A DNA stretch of 10,056 nt from Bacteroidia bacterium (lineage in GTDB: Bacteria > Bacteroidota > Bacteroidia > B-17B0 > Aurantibacillaceae). Below the pieces are notes generated by a model. That model was not told where the DNA came from. It searched no databases and saw only the letters and a program-made list of their open reading frames with translations. The DNA lies in NCBI GenBank assembly GCA_014379485.1, contig JACMLS010000935.1, positions 1 to 10,056 of the forward strand, read 5' to 3'. The stretch's first letter is position 1; the number at the start of each line of letters is the position of its first letter. Of this stretch, positions 7,261 through 10,056 are shown piece by piece. Both the position numbers and the translations under genes were made by a program.

Positions 7261-8589
7261 ATGACTAAACAAGTATACTTTTTTATTGTGATTGCGGCAC
7301 TTGCTGTTGCAAACCTACGCTCTCAAAACAAAACAATTAACGCAGTAAGCGAAGACACTAATTACGTTAACAAACTAAACCTGCAATGTTTTAGCGCAAT
7401 TTCCAGAGGCAAATATGATTCTGCCGAGGTACCTGTAAAGAAATGCTGTGAGCTTGCGCGCAAACTGAATTTTAAAAATGGGTTGGGTTTTGCTTTATAT
7501 AACCTCGGTTACATTTTTCAATTGCGCGGAAAATATGCGGAGGCACTTAAGTATAAACTGGAAGCATTAAAAACCTATGAAGAAACAAAAAAACTACGTG
7601 GCATTGCGGCCAGCTATAATGATCTTGGACTGATTTACTATTACATGAAAGATTTTAAGCAGGCTTTTAACTATTACGAAAAAGGGTACAATTTACAAAT
7701 TCAGTTTAAAGACGAAAATGGAATTGCGGTGTCACTAAACAACCTGGGAATTATTTACCAAAACACGGGCAATACAGAACTTGCGCTAAAAAACTACGAG
7801 GCTGCGCTTGAAAAATACAAGAAGGTAAAAGGTGTGCGCGGCATAGCAAAGGTATGCAACAACATTGGCAGCGTTTACTCTTCTAAAAAAGAGTGGAGCA
7901 AAGCACGTGAAAATTTTTTACAGGCCATGGAAGCGTTTGAAAAAGCCGGCGATGTTTATAGTGCAGCCACAACCGCGTTGAATGCCGGCAGCATGTACCA
8001 CGAGGAAAAAAATTTCAAAAAATCTCTTGAGTATTTGCTTAAAGGTCTAAAATCTGCAGAAGAACTTGGTACGCAGGATCTGCAAAAGTCAATTAACGAA
8101 GAGCTGAGTTTAACTTACGCAGCAATGAAAGATCCCGCGCATGCTTTTGAACATTATAAGAAATTTATAGGGCTTCGCGATACCATCTTCAGCAAAGAAA
8201 ATACAAAAAAGATGGTCGAATCTCAAATGACTTTTGAATTTGAAAAAAAGCAGCAGGCAGAAAAACTTGAACAGGCAAAAAAAGATGCAGTTGCAGAAGA
8301 GCGTCTTAAGCGGCAAATGATGATGACCTGGACCTTTGCCGGTTGCGGAATACTTATAACCGCGTTTGCAGTGCTGGTGCTTAGGGCTTACAAGGAAAAA
8401 AAAGCTGCCAACACAAAAATTCTGAAGCAAAAGGAAATTATAGAAGAACAGAAATTTATTGTGGAAGAAAAGCAAAAAGAAATTCTTGACAGTATTTATT
8501 ATGCAAGAAGAATTCAAAGAGCGTTGATTACCAATGAGAATTATTTTAAGGGTAAGCTAAATTCACTGAAGAGAAAAGCCGGAATTTAG
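7261..8589 (+). CDS. TPR transmembrane signalling protein ending at a SpoIIE-type linker (phosphatase domain absent)
   Basis: 442 residues from ATG 7261. Residues 1-22 are a signal sequence. About seven TPR units follow, near 36-70, 75-108, 117-148, 157-188, 197-228, 237-268 and 277-308; typical strings are NNLGIIYQNTGNTELALKNYE and YNLGYIFQLRGKYAEALKY. A coiled coil covers 309-352, one transmembrane helix 355-377 and a second coiled coil 378-408. Residues 408-420 (ILDSIYYARRIQR) are the linker that in Bacteroidota TPR-SpoIIE proteins leads into the phosphatase; the phosphatase gene at 2852 has DSIKYARKIQ at the same place. Here translation stops 22 residues later. The next 117 bases hold no SpoIIE remnant in any frame, so a simple frameshift does not explain the loss. 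The TPRs should be periplasmic and the linker cytoplasmic. It may be a truncated gene or a naturally short scaffold form. Confidence 0.87.
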   Translation: MTKQVYFFIVIAALAVANLRSQNKTINAVSEDTNYVNKLNLQCFSAISRGKYDSAEVPVKKCCELARKLNFKNGLGFALYNLGYIFQLRGKYAEALKYKLEALKTYEETKKLRGIAASYNDLGLIYYYMKDFKQAFNYYEKGYNLQIQFKDENGIAVSLNNLGIIYQNTGNTELALKNYEAALEKYKKVKGVRGIAKVCNNIGSVYSSKKEWSKARENFLQAMEAFEKAGDVYSAATTALNAGSMYHEEKNFKKSLEYLLKGLKSAEELGTQDLQKSINEELSLTYAAMKDPAHAFEHYKKFIGLRDTIFSKENTKKMVESQMTFEFEKKQQAEKLEQAKKDAVAEERLKRQMMMTWTFAGCGILITAFAVLVLRAYKEKKAANTKILKQKEIIEEQKFIVEEKQKEILDSIYYARRIQRALITNENYFKGKLNSLKRKAGI

Positions 8590-8706
8590 CTTTTGGTGTT
8601 TGAGTGGCACCGATTTTGTATAGTATGTCTGAAAACCCATAAGCACATTAACCGATTTATTTTTACCTTAGTTTCGTATTAAAAACACTATTAAAATTAT
8701 TTTTAC

Positions 8707-10056
8707 ATGAAAACTTTTTTACTCTCCGCTTTCATTGGCCTTTTCATCCTTTCTGCATCGGCCCAATTAAACCCCGCAGCGATAGAAAAAATTTGTATTG
8801 AGGGAGATGTGAGCAATTTACTGCACATTAAATACATTGATAATATGCTGCTCGCAAAAGTCGATTATCCGGTTTCTTTGGCCGGGCTCGATGCTATAAC
8901 CGGCCGGCAGATCTGGTCAAAACCTTATAAGACTGAGTATGGCATTCACACTTATGGCAATGATGTTATTATTTCGAAAAACGTAAATACTTTTGATGAC
9001 AAAACAAAAAAAACCACCAAGCGCGAATGGCTTTATACGCTGAATGCAAAAACCGGTGCAATGAAAGATTCTGTACTGCTAAAATTTGCTGTTGTGTATC
9101 TTTCCAGTTCAAAAGGCTTAACAGAAAACACGGCAATGATCATTCAGTCTGCCGAAGATAAATTCAAATCAGTGATCGTAAATAAGAAAACAGGCTTAAT
9201 TGCTTTTACGCTTTTTGCAGAAGCGGCCGGCGCTTACGATATTCCTCTTGCTATACAAGTTGACCCTGCTGATAAATACGTGGCTATTGGTTGCGCAAAC
9301 GGCGCAAAGGGTTTTTTTCTGTATGATTTTAAAACAGGCAAACAGCTCATGAATCTTGCCGGTAAGGGCGATATTACCAACATTGTTTTTACCTCAGACT
9401 CCAAATATTGCACGTACATTCAAGCCAAAAAACTTAAAATTATAAACGTATCAACGCTAAAGCCGGAAAAAGAAATTGCAACAGAAAATGCGGCGGCGCA
9501 TGTAACAATACACAGCGATAATGAAAATGTCGTACTCAGTGGTTACAGCGTTAATGTTCCGTTAAAATTTATCAATTGGAAAACGGGTGCCTCATCAGTT
9601 TCGGCAATAAATGTGCGGGGTGGTGTTCCTGTTTTTACCAACGAGGGTAATTTGTATTTGCCACTGCAAGGCGGAGTACAATGTGCTGTTGCAAAAGATA
9701 AATTGCCATACCTGGCAAAAGTGACGTTTACAAATTCAACCCAAACAAGCACTAATTCAACAACAACAACTTCTTCTGCAAACACCAACTCAGCAAGCGG
9801 AACGTTTAAAGCCGGATCAAGAGCGTATATTCTTTATACCGGCGACAATAAATATTACTCAGGCGTAATAAGCGAAGTAACCTCAAGCGGTTTTTCAGTT
9901 ATTTACGATGATTGTACGCGTGCCACCGTAAATACAAACCAGGTAAAAGCACTGCCTCCAATAAAAATCAGCAACATAGTTCAGGCAAGAAGGCCTGATA
10001 AGAAATTTTACAATTGTGTAGTTAAAGATGTTTCAGGAGAGCTTGTAAAAGTTGAA
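8707..10056 (+). CDS. Secreted beta-propeller-like protein with C-terminal Tudor/agenet-like domains (3' partial)
   Basis: ATG 8707 opens a frame with no stop up to the window end (450 codons). Residues 1-19 are a clear signal peptide (MKTFLLSAFIGLFILSASA, then Q). Residues about 25-335 contain repeated beta-strand units such as LAGLDAITGRQIW, LYTLNAKTGAMKD, VIVNKKTGL, LYDFKTGKQLM and FINWKTGAS, resembling WD40/PQQ-like propeller blades. A Ser/Thr/Asn-rich linker spans 343-365. Residues 367-416 look like a Tudor/agenet SH3-like barrel (AYILYTGDNKYYSGVI, then FSVIYDD). A second similar unit begins near 421 (ISNIVQARRPDKKFYNCVV) and runs off the window. Function is unknown; the propeller may bind a protein or ligand outside the cytoplasm. 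Expression signals are unclear: TACCTTAG at 8664 and TAGTTTCG at 8669 are each only partial -7 boxes. Confidence 0.8.
   Translation, partial: MKTFLLSAFIGLFILSASAQLNPAAIEKICIEGDVSNLLHIKYIDNMLLAKVDYPVSLAGLDAITGRQIWSKPYKTEYGIHTYGNDVIISKNVNTFDDKTKKTTKREWLYTLNAKTGAMKDSVLLKFAVVYLSSSKGLTENTAMIIQSAEDKFKSVIVNKKTGLIAFTLFAEAAGAYDIPLAIQVDPADKYVAIGCANGAKGFFLYDFKTGKQLMNLAGKGDITNIVFTSDSKYCTYIQAKKLKIINVSTLKPEKEIATENAAAHVTIHSDNENVVLSGYSVNVPLKFINWKTGASSVSAINVRGGVPVFTNEGNLYLPLQGGVQCAVAKDKLPYLAKVTFTNSTQTSTNSTTTTSSANTNSASGTFKAGSRAYILYTGDNKYYSGVISEVTSSGFSVIYDDCTRATVNTNQVKALPPIKISNIVQARRPDKKFYNCVVKDVSGELVKVE

Noticed and set aside
7043..7264. Small plus-strand open frame of 73 codons between the divergent genes
   Set aside because: It needs a TTG start, has no recognisable motif, covers both likely promoters and overlaps the start of the TPR gene.
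8110..8517. 135-codon minus-strand open frame
   Set aside because: It is antisense to the TPR protein's coiled-coil and transmembrane region; its Phe/Leu-rich composition simply mirrors the Lys/Glu-rich sense strand.
8664..8676. Promoter for the propeller/Tudor gene
   Set aside because: TACCTTAG and TAGTTTCG overlap and each matches only part of the -7 consensus, with no TTG partner; too weak to list as a feature.
8590..8706. Remnant of a SpoIIE domain or a terminator after the TPR gene
   Set aside because: No SpoIIE motif appears in any frame. The GGTG/CACC pairing near 8597-8612 is only four base pairs and lacks a proper T-run.

Overview
The window looks like chromosomal DNA from a member of the Bacteroidota. 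It has two different type IX secretion system (T9SS) C-terminal sorting domains, SprB-type and Ig-like/PKD adhesin repeats, the TPR/SpoIIE signalling architecture common in that phylum, TAnnTTTG-like promoter boxes, no clear Shine-Dalgarno sequences, and moderately low GC. It reads as an ordinary core or accessory chromosomal stretch, with no phage genes, transposase genes, CRISPR arrays, tRNAs or rRNAs.

Layout, left to right. (1) Bases 1-2558 (+): the 3' part of a large surface adhesin, with about ten Ig-like, SprB-like or PKD repeats and a gliding-motility type (type B) T9SS C-terminal domain. A strong intrinsic terminator follows. (2) Bases 2641-2814: a short non-coding element with near-perfect 24-bp terminal inverted repeats, a possible TTA target duplication and two internal hairpins. 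It looks like a MITE. (3) 2852-4054 (+): a membrane-anchored SpoIIE/PP2C-type phosphatase with an N-terminal coiled coil. (4) 4089-5651 (-), convergent with it: a secreted six-Asp-box beta-propeller protein with a type A T9SS tail. (5) 5728-6993 (-): a PqiA-domain membrane protein with an unusual extracytoplasmic N-terminal region. (6) 7261-8589 (+), divergent from it: a TPR membrane protein that stops exactly at the linker that normally leads into a SpoIIE domain. (7) 8707 to the window end (+): a secreted beta-propeller-like protein with Tudor/agenet-like domains, cut off by the window edge.

The genes do not form one obvious pathway. The recurring themes are export and cell-surface display by T9SS (genes 1 and 4, with a Sec signal on most others) and transmembrane signalling (genes 3 and 6). 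I see no convincing new multi-gene system. The best leads are the MITE-like element whose right end carries an in-frame ATG and a promoter-like box for the phosphatase gene, the phosphatase-less TPR protein, the Tudor-like domains on an exported propeller, and the PqiA protein with an added periplasmic domain.
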